Shown piece after piece: positions 22,760 to 33,123 of a stretch of 64,000 bases of DNA. The notes below the pieces were generated by a model. That model was not told the origin of the DNA, searched no databases, and saw only the letters and a list, made by a program, of their open reading frames with translations. The stretch's first letter is position 1. Every line of letters begins with the position of its first letter. The stretch spans positions 122,001 to 186,000 of the forward strand of contig NC_087073.1 of the NCBI RefSeq assembly GCF_026151205.1, written 5' to 3'. This DNA comes from Bolinopsis microptera (lineage: Eukaryota > Ctenophora > Tentaculata > Lobata > Bolinopsidae). Position numbers and translations under genes: made by a program.

Positions 22760-24754
22760 TAGAATTGAGTAATATATAGTATAGTAGTATAGTAGTATAT
22801 TGAGTAATATATAGTATAGTAGTATAGTAGTATATTGAGTAATATATAGTATAGTAGTATAGTAGTATATTGAGTAATATATAGTATAGTAGTATAGTAG
22901 TATATTGAGTAATATATAGTATAGTAGTATAGTAGTATATTGAGTAATATATAGAACACTGTATTATATTGAGTAATATATAGAACACTGTATTATATTG
23001 AGTAATATATAGTATAGTAGTATAGTAGTATATTGAGTAATATATAGTATAGTAGTATAGTAGTATATTGAGTAATATATAGTATAGTAGTATAGTAGTA
23101 TATTGAGTAATATATAGTATAGTAGTATAGTAGTATATTGAGTAATATATAGTATAGTAGTATAGTAGTATATTAAGTAATATATAGTATAGTAGTATAG
23201 TAGTATATTGAGTAATATATAGTATAGTAGTATAGTAGTATATTGAGTAATATATAGTATAGAAGTATAGTAGTATATTGAGTAATATATAGAACACTGT
23301 ATTATATTGAGTAATATATAGTATAGTAGTATAGTAGTATATTGAGTAATATATAGTATAGTAGTATAGTAGTATATTGAGTAATATATAGTATAGTAGT
23401 ATAGTAGTATATTGAGTAATATATAGTATAGTAGTATAGTAGTATATTGAGTAATATATAGTATAGTAGTATAGTAGTATATTGAGTAATATATAGTATA
23501 GTAGTATAGTAGTATATTGAGTAATATATAGTATAGTAGTATAGTAGTATATTGAGTAATATATAGTATAGTAGTATAGTAGTATATTGAGTAATATATA
23601 GTATAGTAGTATAGTAGTATATTGAGTAATATATAGTATAGTAGTATAGTAGTATATTGAGTAATATATAGTATAGTAGTATAGTAGTATATTGAGTAAT
23701 ATATAGTATAGTAGTATAGTAGTATATTGAGTAATATATAGTATAGTAGTATAGTAGTATATTGAGTAATATATAGTATAGTAGTATAGTAGTATATTGA
23801 GTAATATATAGTATAGTAGTATAGTAGTATATTGAGTAATATATAGTATAGTAGTATAGTAGTATATTGAGTAATATATAGTATAGTAGTATAGTAGCAT
23901 ATTGAGTAATATATAGTATAGTAGTATAGTAGTATATTGAGTAATATATAGTATAGTAGTATAGTAGTATATTGAGTAATATATAGTATAGTAGTATAGT
24001 AGTATATTGAGTAATATATAGTATAGTAGTATAGTAGTATATTGAGTAATATATAGTATAGTAGTATAGTAGTATATTGAGTAATATATAGTATAGTAGT
24101 ATAGTAGTATATTGAGTAATATATAGTATAGTAGTATAGTAGTATATTGAGTAATATATAGAACACTGTATTATATTGAGTAATATATAGAACACTGTAT
24201 TATATTGAGTAATATATAGTATAGTAGTATAGTAGTATATTGAGTAATATATAGTATAGTAGTATAGTAGTATATTGAGTAATATATAGTATAGTAGTAT
24301 AGTAGTATATTGAGTAATATATAGTATAGTAGTATAGTAGTATATTGAGTAATATATAGTATAGTAGTATAGTAGTATATTGAGTAATATATAGTATAGT
24401 AGTATAGTAGTATATTGAGTAATATATAGTATAGTAGTATAGTAGTATATTGAGTAATATATAGTATAGTAGTATAGTAGTATATTGAGTAATATATAGT
24501 ATAGTAGTATAGTAGTATATTGAGTAATATATAGTATAGTAGTATAGTAGTATATTGAGTAATATATAGTATAGTAGTATAGTAGTATATTGAGTAATAT
24601 ATAGTATAGTAGTATAGTAGTATATTGAGTAATATATAGTATAGTAGTATAGTAGTATATTGAGTAATATATAGTATAGTAGTATAGTAGTATATTGAGT
24701 AATATATAGTATAGTAGTATAGTAGTATATTGAGTAATATATAGAACACTGTAT
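22760..24754 (+). repeat. 35-bp AT-rich satellite, about 57 copies (unit 2)
   Basis: Same unit as at 10133, with repeated occurrences of a variant containing ATAGAACACTGTATTATATT (near 22952, 22981, 23290, 24160, 24189, 24743). In unit 1 this variant appears only once, at the end of the array. The regular placing of the variant suggests a higher-order pattern. Minus-strand ORFs of up to 400 codons here are artefacts of the repeat. Confidence 0.97.
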
Positions 24755-26682
24755 TATATTGAGTAATAAGTGATGACTTGACAGGTATCACTCCACCACA
24801 TTAAACATTCAGCAGTTACAAATAATAACGAACAAACTAACAAACAAGATAGACATAACTCTGCAGTCTGCAATACGGTGGTCTATATAATGAGCGTTGT
24901 CCGGCACGTTATCCAACGTTTATGGGAAGTCTAGCTTCCCTCATTCTAATTTGTCTCACGCAATAAACTTAAAGAGTTTCAGCAGCTTGCAGCAGCGTCA
25001 TGTCACTTATACGTATAGGCGCAGTTTATATAATCAAGAGGCTTGCATATTATATCTCCGCCAAAAGCACACTCCCCAAATTGCGCGCATTGCTGTAACT
25101 TCTTTCAAACTTCATGAATCGAGGAAAATTATTTTGCTATGTATTCAGAGTCAATATATGCACTTATACAAATCACTTGGAATACTTTTGAAAGAGAATA
25201 ACAAGCTCAAAAACGCTGCTGACGTATTTCTCCATAAAAAGCACAATAGCGTGAGAAGCTTTTGTCGAGGTGTCAGCAGCTTGCAGCAGCGTACGTCACT
25301 TATATACAACTCATTGCTCCAAATGATTTGTCAAGTTTTTGCTTTGTCACTACAAATCCTTAGATTGTCACAAAACCCCTAACTTTGTGACACAGTTTAA
25401 TTGTATTATGCGATATGAGCAGCTCAGCTACACACCAACAATTACCTACAAATTACAGGGCTCAATTCCGGTCTGCTACAGGCTAATACTCGCCAGCTAG
25501 ATAGGTGTTTAGTACTCTCAGCTCCGTGTAGGTAGGTAATATAATACCGCCGTGATCTAATGAAATGTCACGTTACACATCACGTTACCTTACCTGCTGA
25601 CACTAAACTCGCTATTCTGAGCTGTCGGACGGGTCACGTGAAGTGCACGTGACGCATTTAATCATGTACTCTGGAATGCCAGTAATCTACATCCAAATCG
25701 TTGGTTGGTCAGCACGTTGTGACTTATTTCTTATTCTCGATCTCTTGTCTTTGTAAGCTCACACTAAACCTGGCCAGATTTGTTAGCTTGTTTTAATCGA
25801 CGCATCTTTGTTGACGAGACACTTATACTTCTTGGCAGGTACGTGGAATATTTATAGTAAAGAGACTTTCTTAAGTTATAAAACTCAGCTAAATTCAGCT
25901 ACTTACTACCCCGAGTTTAGCTAAATTCAGCTAAACTCGGGGTAGTTAGTACTGTTTCTTTTCTTTTCGTGTAAAAAAAAAACTTACTACATAATATAAA
26001 TTACCAATACAATGCAGATGTTATATTAGTCTCAGTTGGGTTATTATGGCTGATACTGGAAAGTACCGTGATTTAATATAGATTTTCACCTGGCATAGCT
26101 GGGGCCTGGAGCACTAACAATTTACATCTCCAATAATAGGGACTTTACGCCCAGTAAAGTTATGTGTTTGTGGGCAATTTGGGGGCCTGGGACACTTACA
26201 CTTTACATGTACAGCCGTTATAACTTCAAACGGGATCAATACAAATTTATACAATTAGTCGCAACCAGGCGACTCATAAACAATACTCCAATCCGGATTT
26301 TACATGTTATAAGTATAACTTCTGGTACACCTTTTTCAATAATTTTTGATTGAAAATGTTTTCAGTGACTGAGTTTCAAGAAACTTTGAAAAACGATTTT
26401 GAGAAGAAACCTGTTTCCTTATTCCTAACTAATCTATTTTGACCTTGTGAAGACTTCGTCCTACCCCAGGTTATCAAATATCAGGTTTGTGAATGTTTTA
26501 CAAAACAACTTAATCTTTCTTTTATATTACTTTTTAATTAATAAATATGCTGATTAATTTAAGGGACATCTATTTCTAAGTAAGTGCCAATACCATTTAA
26601 GAATACGACTGCCAGCACGCTATTTTAAAGCGATAAGATACTCAGTATCTAGACAGCTCAAATCTCAATCTTTCTCCCACAA

Positions 26683-27186
26683 TTATTGGTTCTTGATCAG
26701 CCACGTAGCCAGCAATAAGATTAAGGCAGGAACTTGGCGAAGCGCCAGATAACCCCATCCATATATATTCCTGTCCCGCATCAGGGTTCGCAGTTCCTCT
26801 TTAGAGTTTGTCACAACTTCCTTCAGTAACATAGACAAGTAGCTTTGTCTTGGTCGGCCTTGCTGTGCTCTACCATGCATAGGTTCCCATAAGACTAAAT
26901 CACTAGCAAGTAGCTTAGGATGTCTGATGCAGTGTCCTGCCATTTTTAATCTCCTGCTTCGTAACCCTACTCGGCGTCAGTCAATTACATAATTGAATAA
27001 CTGATGCCTTGGTAGGCTACCATACAAAGTTATATTGCTGACCTTGTTCTTCCATGAGATACCCAGCGCCATACGCAGCATCTTTGTGTATGTCCCGTCC
27101 AAACTTTTCTCTTGAGCCTTCGTCAGTTTCCAGGTTTCTGATCCGTAGAGCAGTACTGCATACTGATCACAAGCCGCTATGAACAA
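26683..27186 (-). pseudogene. Reverse transcriptase C-terminal fragment (unit 3)
   Basis: Minus-strand tail MAGHCIRHPKLL (26683-26943, identical to units 1 and 2) and the LYGSETWKLTKAQEK block (26977-27186). It is separated from the rest of the reverse transcriptase by the TTAA element that inserted just downstream. Confidence 0.85.
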
Positions 27187-27197
27187 TTTAATCTTAA

Positions 27198-28829
27198 AGC
27201 GATGGTTGTCATTTGGGCACCCGAAAAAAATTGCAAATTTTTAGAGTTAGCTTGTAGCCGATACAACATCCTACAAGTAGGTTAAATTTAGAATTCCGCC
27301 ACCCCTCCCTGTAGCACGTAAATAGACCCGGAGTAACACGCACGCGAGAGCGGTATTACGAAATGAGGAGGCATCGATTTCACTGGAGTCGGGCCAACAC
27401 ATACTTCACAACACAATACTACGGCTGGAAGCGGTGAATAATAATTGCATTTCATTACTGTAAACAAGCATGCCAATACGGAACATTATATCAGAAATTT
27501 AAGAAAAAGAAATGTCAATACTTTTTTTTCAGGAAAAGTACATTTTCCTATTGTTCTGGTACTGTTATTGACAACGTAATTACTAATTTGATAATACAAT
27601 GTAATATTACAATGTCTAGGGCAACGATTGCCCATCTTTCGACTTGAGCGAAACGTAGCCTGTGTAGGGTTCTCCGTTTTCATTCGGAAACTTTGCCCTG
27701 CTTTGGCTGACAACACATGCAGGCAAAATATACCTCACATTCCTATCGAAATCTCGACATGATAGCATATTGATAAAGGTTCTATATGCCATGAAGCGTA
27801 GTTCCTTTTGGTTCAACTTCTTCTTGAGAAACCTATCTCTTTTATCAGGGTCTGTAATGTTCATTGAATACATGTACCTACTGTAAACTAGTCCATCCTC
27901 ACTGACGACAAGTTCTTTAAACATCCCAACCTGGCTGATGCACCGATGCTCTCCTCGATGCGCAGTAATGAAATGCGATTCGTTGCAGCAAACGTGCTCC
28001 TTCTCTGTGTCCATCAGCTTGCATTCCCCGCATGAACACCACTCTTCAACGGGACGATGAAGCCTGTCTTGATTTATGTTAGCGTACAGAGAGTTGTCAG
28101 ACTCGGGTAGCTCCAGGTCCTCGTCACTTTCATATGCTGGAGGGTCGACCCATTCGTTATCACTTGGGTGATCTGAACCCGGCTGTAATTCTGGATAAAA
28201 ATGTCGATAATCCTCTTCTGGCCATGCTGTAGGTACTTCTTACACGGTACCACATCAAAAGTACGGTAGATATTGTTAATGTTAACACGGCAAGTTGTAT
28301 GTACAAAGAAAATACGGTAGATACTGTTAACCTTGAAGTTGACCCGATATTACATTGAAAAAGCACGAAAGAAAACAGTCCTGCTGTGAGAAAACTCGTA
28401 AACTAATACAGTAGTCACTACAATTGAAAAGCAAATGCCTAGTTTCTGATTTATCCGCCAAAAAATAGAAAGAAAACATAACGATGGTTTATGCCAATTA
28501 TTACTGGAGAAATGAACAGAAAATCGTCTCTACAGTACACTCAGGTCAAAACCCGGAACAAAACAAACAACCACAACTGGAGATATGCGATGATTTAGTA
28601 ATCTGTTTACACTGTTTATACACGTTAAGTGATTGCCCCCGGCCAGACATAACCTCTCCATGCCTCCTCATTGCGTGGCTTTGAAATCGATACGGAGCGC
28701 TCTAACTCGGTGTGTGAACTATTTTGGGACCTCTATGCTGGTGGGAATTGAGAAGCATGTTGTAACAGGGCGTATAAGCGGTCATGAACGTAAATTAAAA
28801 TAAATCGATTTTAAATGATGACGATCGCT
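27198..28829 (-). mobile_element. TTAA-flanked DNA element carrying a host-like exon
   Basis: 1,632 bp inserted at TTAA: the tetranucleotide stands on both sides (27194-27197 and 28830-28833), while units 1 and 2 have it once (2450-2453 and 14857-14860). The ends are imperfect inverted repeats: AGCGATGGTTGTCATTT, and at the other end, reversed, AGCGATCGTCATCATTT (14 of 17 match). TTAA targets are used by piggyBac and Kolobok elements. No transposase is visible; the only recognisable coding part is the P2X7-ballast-like exon. Confidence 0.85.
27616..28226 (-). CDS. P2X7-ballast-type cysteine-rich protein, last exon
   Basis: On the minus strand an open frame runs from about 28226 to TAG at 27616-27618. 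It contains an acidic stretch (ESDEDLELPESDNSLY), then VEEWCSCGECKLMDTEK, then EHVCCNESHFITAH and a long conserved-looking tail. The Trp-Cys-x-Cys-Gly-x-Cys block followed by a CC pair matches the zinc-binding ballast domain at the C-terminus of P2X7 receptors, which occurs alone in many invertebrate proteins. No receptor membrane segment is present. An in-frame TAA lies at 28240-28242, just beyond a good splice acceptor (CCTACAG, minus strand), so this is probably a 3' exon; the start is unknown. It lies wholly inside the TTAA element. Confidence 0.65.
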
Positions 28830-28833
28830 TTAA

Positions 28834-29192
28834 GGCTCTTTCAGGGTTTGAATTTCCAAATATCCTTCAGTCTATGTAGGGCACCCCATGCTTTTCCCTT
28901 TCTAACCCTTATCTCCCTATCTGTTCTATGTAACTTACATTGTAGGGCACCTCATGCTTTAGAGGTCGCTAGATCGATCCTCCATATTCAAATTTCAATG
29001 TCATAACCTTGGTCTTGCCTTTGAGCGTGCTAAATCAGTCGATCTTCGAGATTGTTCTTAAAGGGCCCCCGACAGTTGAAAACAGCTTGAATCGATGTAT
29101 TTTCGGACGTTGATTCAGAATCACACCCCATGACATAGGGTTAAAATGCTCCCCTGCCAAGATATTGGCGAAAAACTGTCTTGATCACGTGA
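28834..29192. other. Repeat-unit segment between two insertions
   Basis: Continues the unit where the TTAA element interrupts it; same as 2454-2810 and 14861-15215. It is the degenerate linker of the reverse transcriptase remnant and has no intact frame. Confidence 0.8.
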
Positions 29193-30431
29193 TTAGATTA
29201 GATTGGGAACTGGGTTTTACTACCCCAGTTAATGTTTACTAAAAATAGATATTGAACAGCAATTTAAAATTGTAAATATACATGTATAAAGGCTGCACCA
29301 GCTGACTAAGAGTAATGAAACAGCGATCTCTGAACAAGATTCGCCTAAAACCAGATTAATCCCTTGAAAACTATACAGTTTTGTATAAGTGAAATAAAAA
29401 GGTTAGATCCTTCGACAAAAACTAAGCACACAGAAGACAAATACTCATAGAGCTAAACTTTTTGATTTGCTCACAACACGAAAAATATTTAGAAACTCAT
29501 TTTTGCCTCTCAAGGCTACAAATCTTCCCTTCACGAATGAAGAGTTTTTTGTCCTTCTCAATACCAGCTCTTCTTTTTAGCTCTAGGACAAGTTCTTTAC
29601 GCTGAGCTCTCTCTTCTGCTGTACGATCTGGAGCTAGGAACACCCTCTTAAATCTCTCTGTTCCGCACAGTTTACTCGACTTCTTCAGTATTTGTTGCAC
29701 AATCGAAGAACTGGAAAAGGAAACTTTAACCGGTCTTGCAGCTGACGGTGATTTCTTGCCGATTCTACAAGCCTCAACTCGGGGTTTCTCTCCCAATGAT
29801 TCCAATACTTCAGCGACTTTTGTATTGATCTCCTCATTGACCTCCTCGCATAGCCCAAAGACCATGATGTTCCTACCCAACTCCTCCTCCAAAGCAATTT
29901 GCTTGGCAACTGATTTAATGGATTCTGTAGAAATCGCAGCTGAGTTCTCGATACTACCGGATTTCACCACATCGCTAAAACTTTGTTTAACTGAACTGAC
30001 TTCTTTCTGAACACCCTCAAAAAACTCAGTCTTGAGATGTTCGTTAAACTCTATCGCCTTAGAAAGTCCTTCTTTTGCAGATAATAGTTGCTCCTGTAGT
30101 TTTATAACTTGGTCCTGCAGCTGTATCATACCGGACTGATACTGACTAACGTGTACCCTCTGATTTATGATCATGTTATGCTGTCTCTCAATGAGCTGCA
30201 TGGCTTGCAAAAACTTTGCCGCTAAATCCCCCTTGTTACCAATTTTGTTCACGCTCTCATGATTTAGTTCTTGAACACAATCGACTTTACACTGTTTCAC
30301 GGTATCAAGTAGGAACTTTTGTCCATCGGTCTCTACTAAGTCAAATTTGAAACGTTCTGCTACTGTCGGCATATCGTTGATCAGTTATACACAGTGTATA
30401 GTATCCGTAAAACAAGCTGTAGCTGCGAGTA
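29193..30431 (-). mobile_element. 1.24-kb LINE fragment with ORF1 only
   Basis: Absent from units 1 and 2, where GATCACGTGATATGACCG is continuous (about 15210). Read on the minus strand it has a short leader, a complete ORF1, about 300 bp of 3' untranslated sequence and a tail of ATCTA repeats at the plus-strand left end. ORF2 is missing altogether. No clear target duplication. The tail differs from the unit 2 LINE (CATTT), so it belongs to another family. Confidence 0.8.
29497..30372 (-). CDS. LINE ORF1 protein, intact
   Basis: 291 codons from ATG at 30370-30372. About residues 55-140 are rich in Gln, Leu, Lys and Glu in a coiled-coil pattern (QLQDQVIKLQEQLLSAKE). About residues 165-285 look like the RRM-like core found in L2/CR1 ORF1 proteins: ELGRNIMVFGL, ACRIGKK, RPVKVSF, FLAPDRTAEERAQRKELV. 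Such proteins form trimers and bind element RNA. The frame is intact although the element lacks ORF2, so it would depend on a partner LINE for movement. Confidence 0.8.
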   Translation of the reverse strand: MPTVAERFKFDLVETDGQKFLLDTVKQCKVDCVQELNHESVNKIGNKGDLAAKFLQAMQLIERQHNMIINQRVHVSQYQSGMIQLQDQVIKLQEQLLSAKEGLSKAIEFNEHLKTEFFEGVQKEVSSVKQSFSDVVKSGSIENSAAISTESIKSVAKQIALEEELGRNIMVFGLCEEVNEEINTKVAEVLESLGEKPRVEACRIGKKSPSAARPVKVSFSSSSIVQQILKKSSKLCGTERFKRVFLAPDRTAEERAQRKELVLELKRRAGIEKDKKLFIREGKICSLERQK

Positions 30432-31125
30432 TATGACCGTGCGTATAAGGAAGTTAGTCGAATTTCTCGTTCGGTTAGGGTTTCAGCATATGCTTTTGTT
30501 AGGGATTGGGTTAGGGTTAGGGTTGGGATCAGATAAGAGGGTTACTGTTAGGGTTTCGAATAGTCGTTCAGGGCCAGCTAGAGAACGGGTTGAAAAAGTC
30601 ACGTGACAGTCGAGTGTAGAGTGATTAATCATCATCCTCTTGCCTTCGTTTAAGTGTAGCCATACGCTCGCTGCCGCCGCGATTCTACTCGGAGCAGGAA
30701 CTGAGGAACTAGTTGGCCTTGTCCATGTCCTCAGAAATAAGTGGTATATCATCTGCAACGTCCACATCGGTGATGATCTTGGGCCCCACTCTTCTGCTTT
30801 TTTAACGTTCGAGAGTGAGTCCAAGTCGCTCCGCATCATCACCTATGGCTTGCCTCATACAGTAGTCGATGACTATTGCAAAAAGGTAAGGTGCTAAGGT
30901 TTCACCCTGTAACACACCTGCTAGTACCTCGAACAACAGTCTCTCCGTCTGGAGTTATATTAGGACTTTGGCCGTTGTCTTCTCGTACATAAGCCGTATA
31001 AGCTGTACGATTTTGACTGGAATGCCGTAAGCCTATAGAATCTTGAACATTTTCCCACGATGTACACTGTAGAAAGCCTTCTTAAAGTTTACAAATGTCA
31101 GAACAGCTGGCAGTTTCCGACTTTT
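30432..31125 (-). pseudogene. Reverse transcriptase N-terminal fragment (unit 3)
   Basis: Counterpart of 2830-3530. Motifs B and C (DVADDIPLISED-like) are at about 30685-30940 and motif A at about 30950-31120, with Asn in place of the catalytic Asp, as in unit 1. Two later insertions separate it from its C-terminal part at 26683-27186. Confidence 0.75.
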
Positions 31126-31855
31126 TTTTTCAAAAAGCTAAGGCAAAATGCAGGATAACGTGGATAATGCAGGATAACGTGGAAATATTCTTAAATTTTC
31201 TCAAAATGTTTCCTTCTACGTCCCCTAGCTGTCCGGCCGGACTCGCCTGCCATGGCAGATTATCTTGGCTACGGGGCTGTTCTTGATTAGTTAATTACCT
31301 ACTTAATATCAGTTAATTAATTCCTCGATTTATGTGAGGGACATCTGAGTTAGTACCATTTTAGAATACGACTGCCCGCGTCCTATTGTAAAGCTGTAAA
31401 ATAAAAAACTCACGCGGAGAATTTCAGTGATAAGAAGTACAGGATCACAACAACTTATTCGAGCAACTACTTTCTAACTGGTATCTATCTTCTGAAGACT
31501 CTCTCCTCAACCCCAAGTTATCAGGTTTGTAAACGTTTTATAGAATTTAGACGACATAGTCTTCCTTCTCATATTATTTGTTTTAGATAAGACTCATTGT
31601 TGTGCCCTAATCGCTCCTTGTGCCCCACCCTGCTTAGTGCTGTGTTCGACCTTGGCTAACTGTGAGAAATTTCCGGGCATTGACCGTTTATTAGTGTATT
31701 TGTAGGCAGTTATCGTGTTCGTCGTATTGCTACTGTTAGTTCAATTGCTCTGAAAGGACAGACATTTTTTCAATTCCTAGAATTGAAGGATACTTCGAGA
31801 ATTGTAGCATATACAGCGAGCTTTTTTCGTGTCCATAAAGAGTCATTGTATTGTT
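31126..31855. other. Repeat-unit segment without gene
   Basis: Follows 3570-4340 of unit 1. It holds the rest of the small inverted-repeat element (right end near 31345) and AT-rich sequence. No recognisable coding region. Confidence 0.7.
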
Positions 31856-32660
31856 ATATGTAGATATACGTAACGAGGCATAATTCATCTCGCTTGCATT
31901 ATGTAGATATACGTAACGAGGCATAATTCATCTCGCTTGCATTATGTAGATATACGTAACGATCCATAATTCATCTCGCTTGCATTATGTAGATATACGT
32001 AACGAGGCATAATTCATCTCACTTGCATTATGTAGATATACGTAACGAGGCATAATTCATCTCGCTTGCATTATGTAGATATACGTAACGAGGCATAATT
32101 CATCTCGCTTGCATTATGTAGATATACGTAACGAGGCATAATTCATCTCGCTTGCATTATGTAGATATACGTAACGAGGCATAATTCATCTCGCTTGCAT
32201 TATGTAGATATACGTAACGAGGCATAATTCATCTCGCTTGCATTATGTAGATATACGTAACGAGGCATAATTCATCTCGCTTGCATTATGTAGATATACG
32301 TAACCAGGCATAATTCATCTCGCTTGCATTATGTAGATATACGTAACGAGGCATAATTCATCTCGCTTGCATTATGTAGATATACGTAACGAGGCATAAT
32401 TCATCTCGCTTGCATTATGTAGATATACGTAACCAGGCATAATTCATCTCGCTTGCATTATGTAGATATACGTAACGAGGCATAATTCATCTCGCTTGCA
32501 TTATGTAGATATACGTAACGAGGCATAATTCATCTCGCTTGCATTATGTAGATATAGGTAACGAGGCATAATTCATCTCGCTTGCATTATGTAGATATAC
32601 GTAACGAGGCATAATTCATCTCGCTTGCATTATGTAGATATACGTAACGAGGCATAATTC
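31856..32660 (+). repeat. 43-bp satellite, left of the Penelope palindrome (about 19 copies)
   Basis: Same unit as at 6551, with a few variants (CGATCC near 31962, AACCAGG near 32303 and 32433). It is interrupted within GCATAATTC by the palindrome; the orientation is the same on both sides. Confidence 0.96.
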
Positions 32661-33123
32661 GATTTCTCTTGGAGAATTTCTCTTTAGACTCTTAACTTGC
32701 GAACAAATTGAAGCAGCAAACTTTAGGCTAGAAACTTTATTGAATTGAAATAATCATTCCACGTAACAACGTCTTCTTCAGTTCTGTAATAAAATTGTTA
32801 AACATGTGTAAAAATTAACGACGGAAAGAAATTTAAAATAACATTAAAACAAAAACAGAGAAATAAAATTTACGAAATATGACCCAAAAATGTAATTGCA
32901 AAAAATGTCAAAACAACAAAAAATACGACAAGAAGAAATGTAAGCTAATACAACTAAATACTGTACTACTCATGATACTAAACTAATTAGTAAACGTAAA
33001 ACTGGTTGTTCAGAATTCACAGTTCATGTGTAAAAACTAATGATAAAATCAGCACTTAAGCAACGATAACTCGGTTGTCATGGTTACTATCCAAGATAGT
33101 CCTATCAATACAAAAATTACTAG

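Larger units (their letters stand above)
11526..24754 (+). repeat. Large tandem repeat unit, copy 2
   Basis: Same order as unit 1. Unit-specific insertions are the pogo-like element (11803-12703) and the LINE (16824-21110). It lacks the telomere-like element (its empty site is at 16505-16520) and most of the small inverted-repeat element. The 43-bp satellite is down to about five copies, while the 35-bp satellite is longer (about 57 copies). Confidence 0.9.
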
